A stretch of DNA of 64,000 nucleotides from NCBI GenBank assembly GCA_963829585.1, contig CAWHJD010000015.1, positions 186,001-250,000 on the forward strand, read 5' to 3'. The position numbers and the translations under genes are program-made. Shown piece after piece: positions 1-12,046 of the stretch (the first letter of the stretch is position 1; every line of letters starts with the position of its first letter). Below the pieces are notes generated by a model. It ran no database searches, was not told where the DNA came from, and worked only from the letters and a program-made list of their open reading frames with translations. The stretch comes from Sva-07 sp963829585 (GTDB lineage Bacteria; Actinomycetota; Acidimicrobiia; Acidimicrobiales; Ilumatobacteraceae).

Positions 1-2
1 GG

Positions 3-581
3 GCGCCGGTGGGCATCGTCGCCAATCAGCCGATCACGCTGGCCGGAACGCTCGACATCCCGGCATCGCAGAAGGCCGCTCGATTCGTTGCGATGTGCGA
101 CGCCTTCAACCTGCCGATCATCACCCTGGTCGACACGCCCGGCTTCTACCCGGGCAAGGACCTCGAGTGGCGCGGCATGATCCGCCACGGGGCACAGCTC
201 GTCTACGCCTATGCCCGTGCGACCGTGCCACGCATCTGCGTGATCCTGCGCAAGAGCTACGGCGGCGCCTACATCGTGATGGACTCCAAGACGATGGGCA
301 ACGACCTGTGTCTGGCTTGGCCATGGGCCGAGCTGGCCGTGATGGGTGCGGGCCAGGCAGCCGCGATCCTCCAACGGCGCGCGACGCCCGAGGAACGCGC
401 CGAGTTCGAGCTGGACTACGCGCACCGACTGCTCAACCCCTACGTCGCCGCCGAGCGCGGGCTCGTCGACGCCGTGATCGACCCGGCCGACACCCGCCGC
501 GAGATCGCCGCCGCGCTCGACGCGCTCGCCGACAAGCGCGAGGTGTTGAGCGGGCGCAAGCACGGCAACAGCCCACTCTGA
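3..581 (+). CDS. acyl-CoA carboxylase carboxyltransferase subunit, C-terminal part (cut by window edge)
   Basis: The reading frame is already open at the window edge, so the N-terminus lies outside. The 192 visible residues are the C-terminal half of a crotonase-fold carboxyltransferase of the acetyl/propionyl-CoA carboxylase beta family. The motifs VDTPGF, RKSYGGAYIVM and TMGNDLCLAWP are typical of the acyl-CoA and carboxybiotin pocket. The enzyme would move a carboxyl group from biotin-BCCP to acetyl- or propionyl-CoA in the cytosol. The family is clear, but substrate specificity cannot be judged from this piece. Confidence 0.9.
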   Translation, partial: APVGIVANQPITLAGTLDIPASQKAARFVAMCDAFNLPIITLVDTPGFYPGKDLEWRGMIRHGAQLVYAYARATVPRICVILRKSYGGAYIVMDSKTMGNDLCLAWPWAELAVMGAGQAAAILQRRATPEERAEFELDYAHRLLNPYVAAERGLVDAVIDPADTRREIAAALDALADKREVLSGRKHGNSPL

Positions 582-628
582 CCCGCGAGCCGACCCGGCA
601 GCGCCGACGCCGTCCACGACGGAGCCGG

Positions 629-657
629 TTGGGGCAGCGAGGGCGGCTCGGCACTAT
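629..657 (+). promoter_or_regulatory. candidate sigma70-type promoter of gltA
   Basis: TTGGGG (629-634) and CACTAT (652-657) are separated by 17 bases and lie about 70 bases before the gltA start. A purine-rich GAGAGGAA ribosome-binding site follows at 714-721. This is pattern matching only. Confidence 0.35.
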
Positions 658-727
658 CGTGGCCCCGCAGCCGGAGAGGAACCTTCGGCGGCATCGACAA
701 CGAGTTCGCGCCACGAGAGGAAGCCAC

Positions 728-1993
<1,266 letters not shown>

Positions 1994-1995
1994 CT

Positions 1996-2022
1996 CGCGA
2001 TTGGGGTCAGACCCCAATCGCG
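1996..2022. terminator. bidirectional hairpin between gltA and icd
   Basis: A perfect 12-bp stem, CGCGATTGGGGT with ACCCCAATCGCG, closes on the 3-base loop CAG. It fills the 36-base gap between two convergent genes, so it probably terminates both transcripts. Its GGGGTCAGACCCC core recurs elsewhere in the window. Confidence 0.7.
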
Positions 2023-2029
2023 ACGTTGG

Positions 2030-4267
<2,238 letters not shown>

Positions 4268-4291
4268 GGGGGTTCCTGCTCGCTTGGGTCG

Positions 4292-4318
4292 ACTTGTCTA
4301 CAACTTGTCTGCACTGTA
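4292..4318 (-). promoter_or_regulatory. icd promoter region with 11-bp-period direct repeat
   Basis: On the minus strand TACAGT (4313-4318) is a plausible -10 box. Just downstream, AGACAAGT occurs twice (plus-strand ACTTGTCT at 4292-4299 and 4303-4310) with starts 11 bases apart, one helical turn. This suggests a site for a transcription factor. The protein that binds is unknown. Confidence 0.35.
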
Positions 4319-4380
4319 GCAACCCGGGACCGGATGCTCCACAGGAACGCGTGCACCATCACCATCTACGCTCCACCGCG

Positions 4381-5487
4381 ATGGACTTCGACTGGACACC
4401 CGAGCAGACCGCCCTCCGCGACCAGGCCCACGAGGTCGCGGTGGAAGCGGTGGAACGCTACGGGCGCCACAACGACTCGTGGATCAACGGATTCTCGAAG
4501 GATTTCGCGAAGGAGATGGCCGCCCACGGATGGATCGGGATGACGTGGCCGGTCGAGTTCGGTGGCGGCGGCCAACCGGCCATCAACCGCCTGATCGTCG
4601 GTGAGGAACTCATCGCCGCCGGCGCCCCGATCGCGGCGATGTGGTTCGCCGACCGCCAGATGGGCCCGACGCTCATCAAGTACGGCACACCGGACCAGCA
4701 GGCCGAGTTCCTGCCGGGCATCCTGTCGGGTGAGACGACGTGGTGCATCGGCATGTCCGAGCCGGATGCCGGATCCGACCTCGCCTCCCTGACCACGGGC
4801 GCGGTGCGCGACGGCGACGACTTCGTCATCAACGGCCAGAAGATCTGGACGAGCTTCGGGGAGCTGGCCGACTACTGCTATCTCATCTGCCGTACCGACG
4901 CCGACGGCCCTCCGCACCGAGGGATCAGCGAGATCATCGTGCCGATGGACACCCCCGGCATCGAGGTGCGGCCGATCACCGACATGACGACGAACCGGCA
5001 TTTCTGCGAGGTGTTCTTCACCGACGTGCGCGTGCCGGTCCACAATCTGGTCGGCCTCGAGGGCAACGCGTTCAAACAGACCATGGCGCAACTCGAACAC
5101 GAGCGAGGCGGCATCGATCGTCTCGTGTCGAACCGGGCGCTCTACCAACTCGCCGTCGAGCGCGCCGACCGTGCCGACCCCCGTGTCCGCCAGGAGATGG
5201 CGGCGCTCGAGAGTGGCTATCGCATCGGGCGCATCCTCGTCACCCGGGAGGTGTTGCGGCAGGCACCGGCCGGATTCTCCGCTGCGACGAAGTGCTTCTG
5301 CACCGAGCACGAGATCCGTGTGGCCGACTTCGTGGGTCGAACCTTCGGCGCTGATGCGCTGCTGTGGAACGAGGTCACCCGCGGACTCGTCTACGCGCCC
5401 GGCTACACGATCATGGGTGGCACGTCGGACATCATGCGCAACATCCTCGGCGAGCGGGTGCTCGGACTCCCGCGCGAACCGCGTTGA
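4381..5487 (+). CDS. acyl-CoA dehydrogenase family protein
   Basis: FAD-dependent alpha,beta-dehydrogenation of an acyl-CoA. The 368-residue protein has the N-terminal helical domain, the mid-domain motif WCIGMSEPDAGSDLASL that contacts flavin and acyl-CoA, and the C-terminal GYTIMGGTSDIMRNILGERVLGLPRE signature (shown here only as a family hallmark). I prefer ATG 4381 (MDFDWTPEQ) over an upstream in-frame start at 4294, since the extra 29 residues are His-rich and atypical. No convincing ribosome-binding site precedes it. A lone gene with no paired subunit nearby, so the acyl substrate is unknown. Confidence 0.9.
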   Translation: MDFDWTPEQTALRDQAHEVAVEAVERYGRHNDSWINGFSKDFAKEMAAHGWIGMTWPVEFGGGGQPAINRLIVGEELIAAGAPIAAMWFADRQMGPTLIKYGTPDQQAEFLPGILSGETTWCIGMSEPDAGSDLASLTTGAVRDGDDFVINGQKIWTSFGELADYCYLICRTDADGPPHRGISEIIVPMDTPGIEVRPITDMTTNRHFCEVFFTDVRVPVHNLVGLEGNAFKQTMAQLEHERGGIDRLVSNRALYQLAVERADRADPRVRQEMAALESGYRIGRILVTREVLRQAPAGFSAATKCFCTEHEIRVADFVGRTFGADALLWNEVTRGLVYAPGYTIMGGTSDIMRNILGERVLGLPREPR

Positions 5488-5562
5488 TCCGTCGGGTCGA
5501 CGACACCACGGCACAACGCGGTCACGATTGCTACGGTACGACGACATCCCCAGGAGGCTCAC

Positions 5563-5997
5563 ATGTACACATCGATCGTGGTCGGAACCGATGGATCGGC
5601 GACCGCAGCCAAAGCGGTCTCCCAGGCAGCCATGTTGGCGGCGCTGACGGGCGCTCATCTGCACGTCGCCATGGTGGCGCCGCGCATCCCGGTCCTCGTC
5701 GCGCCCGACATGATCGTCGCCTCGAACGAGTGGGGTGAGGCCAGCGAGCAGTCGACGCGGATCGGACTCGAAGCGGCAGCGGCGCTCGCTGCCGAGGCGG
5801 GTGCCGAGGTCACGACCCATGCTCTCGCCGGTGATCCCGCCGATGCCCTGCTCTCGCTCTGCGAGCAGGTCGACGCCGACCTCCTCGTCATCGGCAACCG
5901 GGGGATGCAGGGTGCGAGGCGCTTCCTGCTCGGCAGCGTGTCGAGCCGCTGTGCTCATCACGCCGGGTGCTCCGTTCTCATCGTGCAGACGTCCTGA
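5563..5997 (+). CDS. universal stress protein (UspA family)
   Basis: A 144-residue single-domain Usp. The ATP-binding signature G-x2-G-x9-G-S is complete as GNRG, nine residues, then GS near the C-terminus, so it probably belongs to the nucleotide-binding subgroup. The N-terminus IVVGTDGSATAAKAV is standard. CAGGAGG lies 5 bases before the ATG, one of the strongest ribosome-binding sites in the window. The following amidase starts 16 bases after its stop, so they may share a transcript. Confidence 0.93.
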   Translation: MYTSIVVGTDGSATAAKAVSQAAMLAALTGAHLHVAMVAPRIPVLVAPDMIVASNEWGEASEQSTRIGLEAAAALAAEAGAEVTTHALAGDPADALLSLCEQVDADLLVIGNRGMQGARRFLLGSVSSRCAHHAGCSVLIVQTS

Positions 5998-6013
5998 TCG
6001 ACCGGAACTCCCG

Positions 6014-7429
6014 ATGACCACTCCCCTTCCGGACGCCACCGAACTCGCCGCGCTGATCCGATCAGGTGCGGCATCGCCGGTCGAACTGGTCGACGATGCC
6101 ATCGAGCGCGTGCAACGGCTCGACCCGACCGTCAATGCGGTCATCCACGAACGGTTCGAGGCCGCGCGGGCCGAGGCGGCCGGGTCGATCCCCGACGGCC
6201 CGTTCCGAGGCGTCCCGTTCCTGGTGAAGGATCTCGGCTGTGAGATCGCCGGCGAACCACACACCATGGGCAACCAGGCTCTCGCGGACGCCGGCGTGCG
6301 CGCCGACGAGAACTCGTATCTCTACGAGTCGATCCGCGCTGCAGGCCTGATCACGCTCGGCCGGACGAACACACCCGAGCTGGGCGGCACGATCACCACC
6401 GAACCACTGGCGTTCGGAGCCACGCGCAACCCGTGGAACACCGATCACTCGACCGGCGGCTCCTCCGGCGGCTCCGCTGCCGCCGTTGCGGCCGGAATGG
6501 TTCCGATGGCCCATGCCAGCGATGGTGGCGGATCGATCCGAGTTCCCGCGAGTGAATGCGGTCTGGTCGGGCTCAAGCCGAGCCGGGGTCGAATCACGCA
6601 CGGTCCGAAGCTGGGCGAGGGATGGGCGGGCGCCACGACCGACGGCGTCGTGTCGCGTTCGGTTCGTGACACCGCAGCGATGCTCGACGTGATGAGCGGG
6701 CGTCACACCGGTGATCCGTACGCGGCCGCACCGCCGACACGCCCGTTCGCCGACGAGGTCGGCGTCGATCCCGGTCGACTCCGCGTCGGGCTGGCCCCGG
6801 ATCACGCCGGCGTCAGCACCGACCCGGAGTGCGTCGCCGCCGTCGAGCGTGCCGGCCAACTGCTGGAGTCGCTCGGCCACGAGGTCGAGATCGCACAGCC
6901 CGACGCGTTCTTCGACGACGAGTTCTCCCGTCACTTCGTGACCGTCGTCGCGGTGGCCACGGCCGTCGACTTCGCAACGATGGGCGAGGCGATCGGGCGG
7001 CCCATCGGCGAGCACGACGTCGAACCGAGCAATTGGCTCATGGGCTCGATCGGACGTGCGATTCCGGCGGCCGACTACGTCCACTCCATCAACTGGGTCC
7101 ACGCCTGGTCTCGGCGACTCCAGGCCTGGTGGGACGAGTTCGACCTCCTCGTGACGCCGGTGATCGCCGTGCCGCCGCCCCCCATCGGGTGGTTGAGCGA
7201 TCCCGAACTCGGTACCCAGCGGCTCACGAGCATTCTGCAGTTCACAGCACAGTTCAACGTGAGCGGCCAGCCGGCGATCTCCCTCCCGCTCCACTGGAGC
7301 GACGACGGCCTGCCGATCGGGGTGCAGTTCGTCGGACCGATCGACGACGAGGCGCTGCTCCTGCGGGTCGCATCACAGCTCGAGACCGCCAGTCCGTGGG
7401 CCGGGCGCGTCGCGCCCATTCACGGCTGA
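6014..7429 (+). CDS. amidase signature family hydrolase
   Basis: Hydrolyses a carboxamide by the Ser-cisSer-Lys mechanism. The 471-residue protein has K72 in PFLVKDLG, the Gly/Ser-rich stretch STGGSSGGSAAAVAAG (cis-Ser about 150) and nucleophile S174 in GGGSIRVPAS. It is a single gene with no gatB or gatC neighbour and lacks the usual GatA context, so it is more likely a stand-alone amidase than the tRNA amidotransferase subunit. The substrate is unknown. ATG 6014 lies 16 bases after the Usp stop. Confidence 0.92.
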   Translation: MTTPLPDATELAALIRSGAASPVELVDDAIERVQRLDPTVNAVIHERFEAARAEAAGSIPDGPFRGVPFLVKDLGCEIAGEPHTMGNQALADAGVRADENSYLYESIRAAGLITLGRTNTPELGGTITTEPLAFGATRNPWNTDHSTGGSSGGSAAAVAAGMVPMAHASDGGGSIRVPASECGLVGLKPSRGRITHGPKLGEGWAGATTDGVVSRSVRDTAAMLDVMSGRHTGDPYAAAPPTRPFADEVGVDPGRLRVGLAPDHAGVSTDPECVAAVERAGQLLESLGHEVEIAQPDAFFDDEFSRHFVTVVAVATAVDFATMGEAIGRPIGEHDVEPSNWLMGSIGRAIPAADYVHSINWVHAWSRRLQAWWDEFDLLVTPVIAVPPPPIGWLSDPELGTQRLTSILQFTAQFNVSGQPAISLPLHWSDDGLPIGVQFVGPIDDEALLLRVASQLETASPWAGRVAPIHG

Positions 7430-7467
7430 ACGACACGACGGTGCCGCCTGTCGGCAAGGATGCCATC

Positions 7468-8271
7468 GTGCGCGTCATGACCTGGAACCTGTGGTGGAGG
7501 TTCGGTGCGTGGGAGCAACGGAGGCACGCGATCGTCGAGACGATGCGTCGCGCCGATCCCGACGTCATCTGCCTGCAGGAGGTGTGGGTCGATGCCGACA
7601 CCGACCTCGCTTCGCTCATCGGCGACGAACTCGGTTTCCACACGGCACGGAGTGTCGCGATCGGACGTGGCGGCGTTGGCTTCGCCAATGCCGTGCTCTC
7701 GCGGTGGCCCATCGAGCCGATCGCCGACGAGGCCTTTGCGCGCCATGACGGCACGCCCGGTCATCGCCGCGTGATCGCCGGCAACGTCGAATCCCCGTGG
7801 GGGCGGTGGCCGGTCGCCTCGACCCACCTCGATCATCGCTTCGACGACTCCGCGACCCGAGAACGTCAGGCGCGACGCCTGCTCGAACTGGCGGCACAGT
7901 GGCGGAGCGATCCGACGATCGATCTGCCGGTCGTGATCGGTGCCGATCTGAACGCCGTCGCGGACAGCGACGAGGTCCGGCTGCTGACCGGTCGCCGAGA
8001 CGGCGTCAGCGGGATCGTCCTGTCCGACACGTGGGAGCAGGTCGGCGACGGGCCGGGGTGGACCTGGCGCCGCGAGAACCCGCTCACCGCGCACAGTGCC
8101 TGGCCGAACCGCCGCCTCGACTACGTCCTGGTCTCGTGGCCGCGCGCCAAGCCTGTCGGAAATCCGGCAGCGGCATGGCTCGTGGGCACCGAGCCGGTGG
8201 ACATCGACGGCGAGCCGGTCTGGGCGAGTGACCATGCCGGCGTCGTCGTCGACCTGGTCACCCCGAACTGA
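7468..8271 (+). CDS. endonuclease/exonuclease/phosphatase family protein
   Basis: A 267-residue metal-dependent phosphodiesterase fold. The family motifs are visible in order: VMTWNLWW, PDVICLQEVW (catalytic Glu), STHLDHRFDD, VVIGADLNAV (Asp-Asn), RRLDYVLVSW and the final WASDHAGVVVDL (Asp-His). No signal peptide is seen. GTG 7468 follows AAGGA with 7 bases of spacing; ATG 7477 is an alternative start. The substrate could be a nucleic acid, a phospholipid head group or an inositol phosphate. The sequence does not decide. Confidence 0.87.
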   Translation: MRVMTWNLWWRFGAWEQRRHAIVETMRRADPDVICLQEVWVDADTDLASLIGDELGFHTARSVAIGRGGVGFANAVLSRWPIEPIADEAFARHDGTPGHRRVIAGNVESPWGRWPVASTHLDHRFDDSATRERQARRLLELAAQWRSDPTIDLPVVIGADLNAVADSDEVRLLTGRRDGVSGIVLSDTWEQVGDGPGWTWRRENPLTAHSAWPNRRLDYVLVSWPRAKPVGNPAAAWLVGTEPVDIDGEPVWASDHAGVVVDLVTPN

Positions 8272-8283
8272 GCGGCACGCGCG

Positions 8284-8997
8284 TCATCGGTTCTCGAACG
8301 AGAGCGGCGTCGCACCGCTCGGCGGAAGCGCTCCGTCGAGGAACGCTCGCATCAGCTCGCTGACGGTCCGGCGCGCGAGATCAGGCTGGTCGTGTCCGGG
8401 ACACAGCAGACGCGCGGCGCGGCGTGGCCGGTCGTCGAGCAGGTCGGCGTGGCCCATCCCGTCGATGACGACATAGCTCGCCCCTGGCGGTGCCGCGGCG
8501 CCGAAGTGGCGGTGATTGACGGGGTCGGGGGCGCACCGTCCGCCGCTGCCTGCCCCGATCACGAGCGTACGACTCTCGAACTTCGCCGGCGCGGCCGTGG
8601 CGTTCAGCCGGGTGGCCTTGCGTCCGCCGCCGTCGACCGGATCGACCACGATCACGCCGTCGGGCGCCGTCTCACCTGCCACGATCCAGGCCACCTGGCC
8701 GCCTCGGGAGTGCCCTGCGAGCCACAGCTCTCCCGGACCGTACGACCGACGAACCTCGTCGATCACCGACACGCCGGCCGCTGCCTCCTGTGTCGCAGTC
8801 GGATGGCCGGCCAGGACGGCGGGACCAGGCCGGTACATGCGCGGCGCCACCACCACGGTTCGCTCATCGGCGAGCGCACCGAGCAGCGTGCGGTAGCTGG
8901 CCGGCGTCGTCATGAACCCGTGGAAGAACACGACGAGACGTTCGGGTGGATCGGACGACCCGACGGGTCGCCGATCGATCACGAGACGATCGGACAT
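8284..8997 (-). CDS. alpha/beta hydrolase, lipase/chlorophyllase-like
   Basis: A 237-residue alpha/beta hydrolase. The oxyanion strand is VVFFHGFMTTP, the nucleophile elbow is GHSRGGQ, an acid lies in VVDPVDGGGR and the His is in GMGHADLLDD. The GHSRGG elbow and the compact size resemble chlorophyllase or PAF-acetylhydrolase-like enzymes. No secretion signal is visible. ATG 8997 was chosen because the sequence begins SDRLVIDRRPVG just before the first strand. It lies 37 bases downstream of the quinone reductase gene and may be co-transcribed with it. Confidence 0.82.
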   Translation of the reverse strand: MSDRLVIDRRPVGSSDPPERLVVFFHGFMTTPASYRTLLGALADERTVVVAPRMYRPGPAVLAGHPTATQEAAAGVSVIDEVRRSYGPGELWLAGHSRGGQVAWIVAGETAPDGVIVVDPVDGGGRKATRLNATAAPAKFESRTLVIGAGSGGRCAPDPVNHRHFGAAAPPGASYVVIDGMGHADLLDDRPRRAARLLCPGHDQPDLARRTVSELMRAFLDGALPPSGATPLSFENR

Positions 8998-9034
8998 GCT
9001 CGATCCTTCGATCGGATTCGTCGTGACGGAGCGC

Positions 9035-10006
9035 TCACAACGTGACGACGACCTTGCCGTAGGTCGCGCGGTTCGCCAGATCCTGGAGCGCCGTGGCCGC
9101 ATCCTCGAAGGCGTACGGCGGATACAGCGGCGGATCGATGGCTCCGGTCGTCGCCATCTCGAGCAGCGTCGTCATCTGCTCGCCGAGCGACTCGGGGCGC
9201 CGACCGAGCGAGGCGCCCCAGTGCACGCCGACGATCGAGTAGCTCTTGAGCAGCACATGGTTCGTGGCCACTTCGGGGATCCCCGCGACGAAACCGATCA
9301 CGAGCAACCGTCCGTCCCAGCCCATGCAGCGCCGGACCTGGTGGAACGTGTCGCCACCGACGGGGTCGTAGGCGACGTCGACGCCGCCGCCGCTGGCTTC
9401 GCGGACGAGGTCGACCCAATCGGGTGTGGCCAGATGGTCGATCACCACGTCGGCTCCGACCTCCCGGGCGAGCGCCGCCTTCTCCTCGCCACCGGCGACA
9501 GCGATCGTCCGGGCGCCGGCGGCATTGGCCAGCTGAATCGCCGCGGTGCCCGTTCCGCCGGCAGCTCCGGTGATCAGCACCGACTCGCCCGCCTGGAGCT
9601 TGCCGCGGTCGTGCAGGGCGTAGAGCGTGGTGCAGTAGTTGATCGGGATGGCTGCCGCCTGAGCCGCCGACACACCGTCGGGCACGGGAAACACGGCACG
9701 TGCCGGGTGGGTGACCTGCTCGGCGAGCCCACCGCCCCCGAGGAAGACGACCCGCTGGCCGACCTCGAACTCCGTGACGCCGTCGCCGAGTGCGCTGATG
9801 GTGCCCGCCAACTCTCCACCCGGCGTGAAGCCCGGACCGGTCTTCACCTGATACTTGCCCCGACACTGCAGCACGTCGGGGAAGGCCAACCCGACAGCTT
9901 CGACATCGACCAGCACCTCGCCCTCGCGGGTCGTCGGCGCGTCCTGATCCACGAGTTCGAGTTGGTCAGCCGGTTCCCCGAGCTCGCGCAGTCGCCAGAT
10001 TCGCAT
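9035..10006 (-). CDS. NADPH:quinone oxidoreductase family protein (zinc-free MDR)
   Basis: A 323-residue medium-chain dehydrogenase/reductase. The N-terminal GroES-like domain lacks the usual Cys/His zinc ligands. The Rossmann motif is GAAGGTGTAAIQLA followed by GGEEKAALAREVGAD, which favours NADPH. This points to a quinone reductase-type enzyme using NADPH to reduce quinones or enones. The start at ATG 10006 (MRIWRLRELG) removes eight atypical residues present in a longer frame. It is divergent from the 2OG oxygenase gene with about 60 bases between them. Confidence 0.9.
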   Translation of the reverse strand: MRIWRLRELGEPADQLELVDQDAPTTREGEVLVDVEAVGLAFPDVLQCRGKYQVKTGPGFTPGGELAGTISALGDGVTEFEVGQRVVFLGGGGLAEQVTHPARAVFPVPDGVSAAQAAAIPINYCTTLYALHDRGKLQAGESVLITGAAGGTGTAAIQLANAAGARTIAVAGGEEKAALAREVGADVVIDHLATPDWVDLVREASGGGVDVAYDPVGGDTFHQVRRCMGWDGRLLVIGFVAGIPEVATNHVLLKSYSIVGVHWGASLGRRPESLGEQMTTLLEMATTGAIDPPLYPPYAFEDAATALQDLANRATYGKVVVTL

Positions 10007-10053
10007 GCCACGACCGTAGTTCCGCAGCACTCACCCGACACGCCGAACGCGCG

Positions 10054-10059
10054 TACCGT
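10054..10059 (+). promoter_or_regulatory. -10 box for a near-leaderless transcript
   Basis: TACCGT ends 6 bases before the GTG at 10066. Such spacing places the transcription start at or very near the start codon, as at several other genes here. Confidence 0.45.
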
Positions 10060-10065
10060 GGCGGT

Positions 10066-11016
10066 GTGGAACTCGTACCTGTCGTCGACATCCGGAACCC
10101 GGGCGCAACATCGCTCGACGAACTCGATCGCGCGTGTCGGAGTCACGGATTCTTCCTCCTGCGGGGTCACGACCTCGACCAGGTGATCGACGACACGTTC
10201 ACGGCAGCGAGGCGATTCTTCGACGCCGACCAGTCGGTGAAGGACGACGTTCGGCGTGATGCCCTCGTGGCGCTCGGATACAACGACCGTGAACTCACGA
10301 AACGCCGACGCGACCACAAGGAGGTGTTCGACTTCGTCGATCCCACCCAGGGACGTGCGGCTCACCGCAACCGCTGGCCCGAGGTCGACGGATTTCGGGA
10401 CGCGATGTGCGCTCACTACGACGCCTTCAGCGATCTCGCAGCCCGCACGACGGAGTTGGTCTTCGCCGCACTCGGTTTGTCGGCCTCGGCCGTGGACGAC
10501 CATCGGGGCGATCGGACCTCCAGCCACATGCGGCTGAACCACTACACCGTCGATGACCCGGTTCCCGAGGACGAGCGCGGCGAGCTCAACGACCTGGCCG
10601 ACGACGTCGCACTCGGCGAACACACCGACTCGGGCCTGCTGACCCTGCTGATCCAGGATGCAACGGGCGGTCTGCAGGCACTGTCGGCCGACGACGGGTG
10701 GATCGACGTCGAACCGCGTCCCGGAACCGTGGTCGTGAACCTGGCCGACTGCATGCAGGTCTGGACGAACGACCGATATCGCGCCGCGCTCCATCGGGTC
10801 CTGCCCATGGACACGACCGATCGCATGAGCATCCCCTACTTCCACAACCCAACCATCGACGCCGTCATCGAACCCATCGATGAACTGGCCGTCGGCACTC
10901 CGGTGTACCGCCCGTTCGTGTTCCGGGACTTCATCAACGCCCGCGGGGCCGACAACTACGCCGACGCCGGCGTCGACGACGTCCAGATCACCGGCTATCG
11001 GATCCTCGGCAACTGA
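10066..11016 (+). CDS. isopenicillin N synthase-like 2OG-Fe(II) oxygenase
   Basis: A 316-residue non-heme iron dioxygenase. The N-terminal DIOX_N region is SHGFFLLRGHDLD. The iron triad HxD...H is seen as GEHTDSGLLTLL and LHRVLPMD, and the co-substrate motif RxS as RMSIPYFHNP. It would couple decarboxylation of 2-oxoglutarate (or a substrate oxidation) to O2 activation. A second member of this family is at 27420. No biosynthetic cluster surrounds either, so calling it an antibiotic enzyme would be unsupported. The start is GTG 10066, close behind a -10 box. Confidence 0.88.
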   Translation: MELVPVVDIRNPGATSLDELDRACRSHGFFLLRGHDLDQVIDDTFTAARRFFDADQSVKDDVRRDALVALGYNDRELTKRRRDHKEVFDFVDPTQGRAAHRNRWPEVDGFRDAMCAHYDAFSDLAARTTELVFAALGLSASAVDDHRGDRTSSHMRLNHYTVDDPVPEDERGELNDLADDVALGEHTDSGLLTLLIQDATGGLQALSADDGWIDVEPRPGTVVVNLADCMQVWTNDRYRAALHRVLPMDTTDRMSIPYFHNPTIDAVIEPIDELAVGTPVYRPFVFRDFINARGADNYADAGVDDVQITGYRILGN

Positions 11017-11026
11017 AGACGCACGG

Positions 11027-11686
11027 TCAGGTGTCAGCCAGCAGGAGACGGCACCATGTGTCAGCCAGCCACTGTTCGTAGCGGTCCGGCGACCACCCCC
11101 GCTCGACGGTGAGCAGCACATAGACCTCCGGGCTGTTCGTCACCCAGATGCTGTCGGCGGCATCGTCGATCGAGAGCCCGGAGCGCAGGCCGCCCACGTC
11201 ATTGATGTCGCCGGCGAACTCACGCATGTTCGCCGCGCGCCGGTCGCTGATCTCACGCCACACTTCGCGGGCTTCTGGTTCGGTCACCGCGGCATCTCGC
11301 AATGCCAGCAGCAGCGGCGCGAGACGGGCATGGATCTCACGTGTGGCCCGTGCGTAGATCTCGAGCTTTCGTCGCGGGTCGGGTTCGCCCCGAATCGCTG
11401 CCACGTACCCGCGATCCGCGGCCGGAACCGTCTGCGCTGACCCGGACAGCGCCTGTTCGATCAGCTCGCGGAAGAGCACCGGCTTGCGCCCCACCAGTGC
11501 ATAGATGGTGTCGACGTGAACCTCGGCGTCACGCGCGATGTCCGAGATCGTCGTGCGCCGGTACCCGTTTTCGAGCATCAGGGCTCGAGCGACGTCGATG
11601 ATCCGTTGACGGGTCTCCTCCGACCTCGCTGCTCGGGCGGAGTTGTCGTACACCCGGGCCTTGACGGACGAAACGGTTGGGTTCAT
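11027..11686 (-). CDS. TetR family transcriptional regulator
   Basis: A 219-residue repressor-type protein. The N-terminal TetR HTH spans roughly residues 20-65: RQRIIDVARALMLENGYRRT then TISDIARDAEVHVDTIYALV. The C-terminal ligand domain is divergent. ATG 11686 is favoured, but an in-frame GTG at 11701 is possible and would begin near the opposite promoter. It is divergent from a small ABM-like protein gene 43 bases away, the arrangement often seen for a TetR and its target. Confidence 0.9.
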   Translation of the reverse strand: MNPTVSSVKARVYDNSARAARSEETRQRIIDVARALMLENGYRRTTISDIARDAEVHVDTIYALVGRKPVLFRELIEQALSGSAQTVPAADRGYVAAIRGEPDPRRKLEIYARATREIHARLAPLLLALRDAAVTEPEAREVWREISDRRAANMREFAGDINDVGGLRSGLSIDDAADSIWVTNSPEVYVLLTVERGWSPDRYEQWLADTWCRLLLADT

Positions 11687-11692
11687 ACTTTC

Positions 11693-11711
11693 ATCCGGCA
11701 CATATTCGGAT
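11693..11711. promoter_or_regulatory. candidate TetR operator
   Basis: ATCCG (11693-11697) and CGGAT (11707-11711) form an inverted repeat with a 9-base spacer in the short divergent region between the tetR gene and the small gene at 11729. Size and place suit a TetR dimer. Binding is inferred. Confidence 0.3.
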
Positions 11712-11728
11712 CATATCTGGAGGCCATC

Positions 11729-12046
11729 ATGACATACGCATTCACCCAGGACGTCCCGATCGACGCAGACTTCTACGGGCGCATCATCGAGGGTGTCGGT
11801 GAGGAGCCACCGGTAGGACTCGTCGTCCACCTCGTCATCGACAGGCCCGAAGGTGGTCTGCGCTACATCGACGTCTGGGAGACCAAGGACGACTGGGATC
11901 GATTCGTCGACGAACGCCTGCATCCGGTGGTGCATGGCCTGCTCGAGGGAATCTTCGGTGCCGAGCTGCCACCCGAACCGGAGCAGATGCCACTCCCCCT
12001 CGTGCACGCCTGGACGCAGTCAGGCCGGTTCATGACACTTCGGTGA
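11729..12046 (+). CDS. small ABM-like (dimeric alpha/beta-barrel) hypothetical protein
   Basis: A 105-residue protein with strand-helix order suggestive of the antibiotic-biosynthesis-monooxygenase-like ferredoxin fold: VVHLVIDRPEGGLRYIDVWE, then a helix KDDWDRFVDERLHPVVHGLL. No catalytic residues can be assigned. CTGGAGG lies 6 bases before the ATG. The gene is divergent from tetR and probably its target. Its stop overlaps the 3' end of the opposite MFS gene by 17 bases. Confidence 0.72.
   Translation: MTYAFTQDVPIDADFYGRIIEGVGEEPPVGLVVHLVIDRPEGGLRYIDVWETKDDWDRFVDERLHPVVHGLLEGIFGAELPPEPEQMPLPLVHAWTQSGRFMTLR

Noticed and set aside
4366..6273. Minus-strand open frame over the acyl-CoA dehydrogenase and Usp genes
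   Set aside because: Shadow of two clear plus-strand genes; no domain resemblance in its translation.
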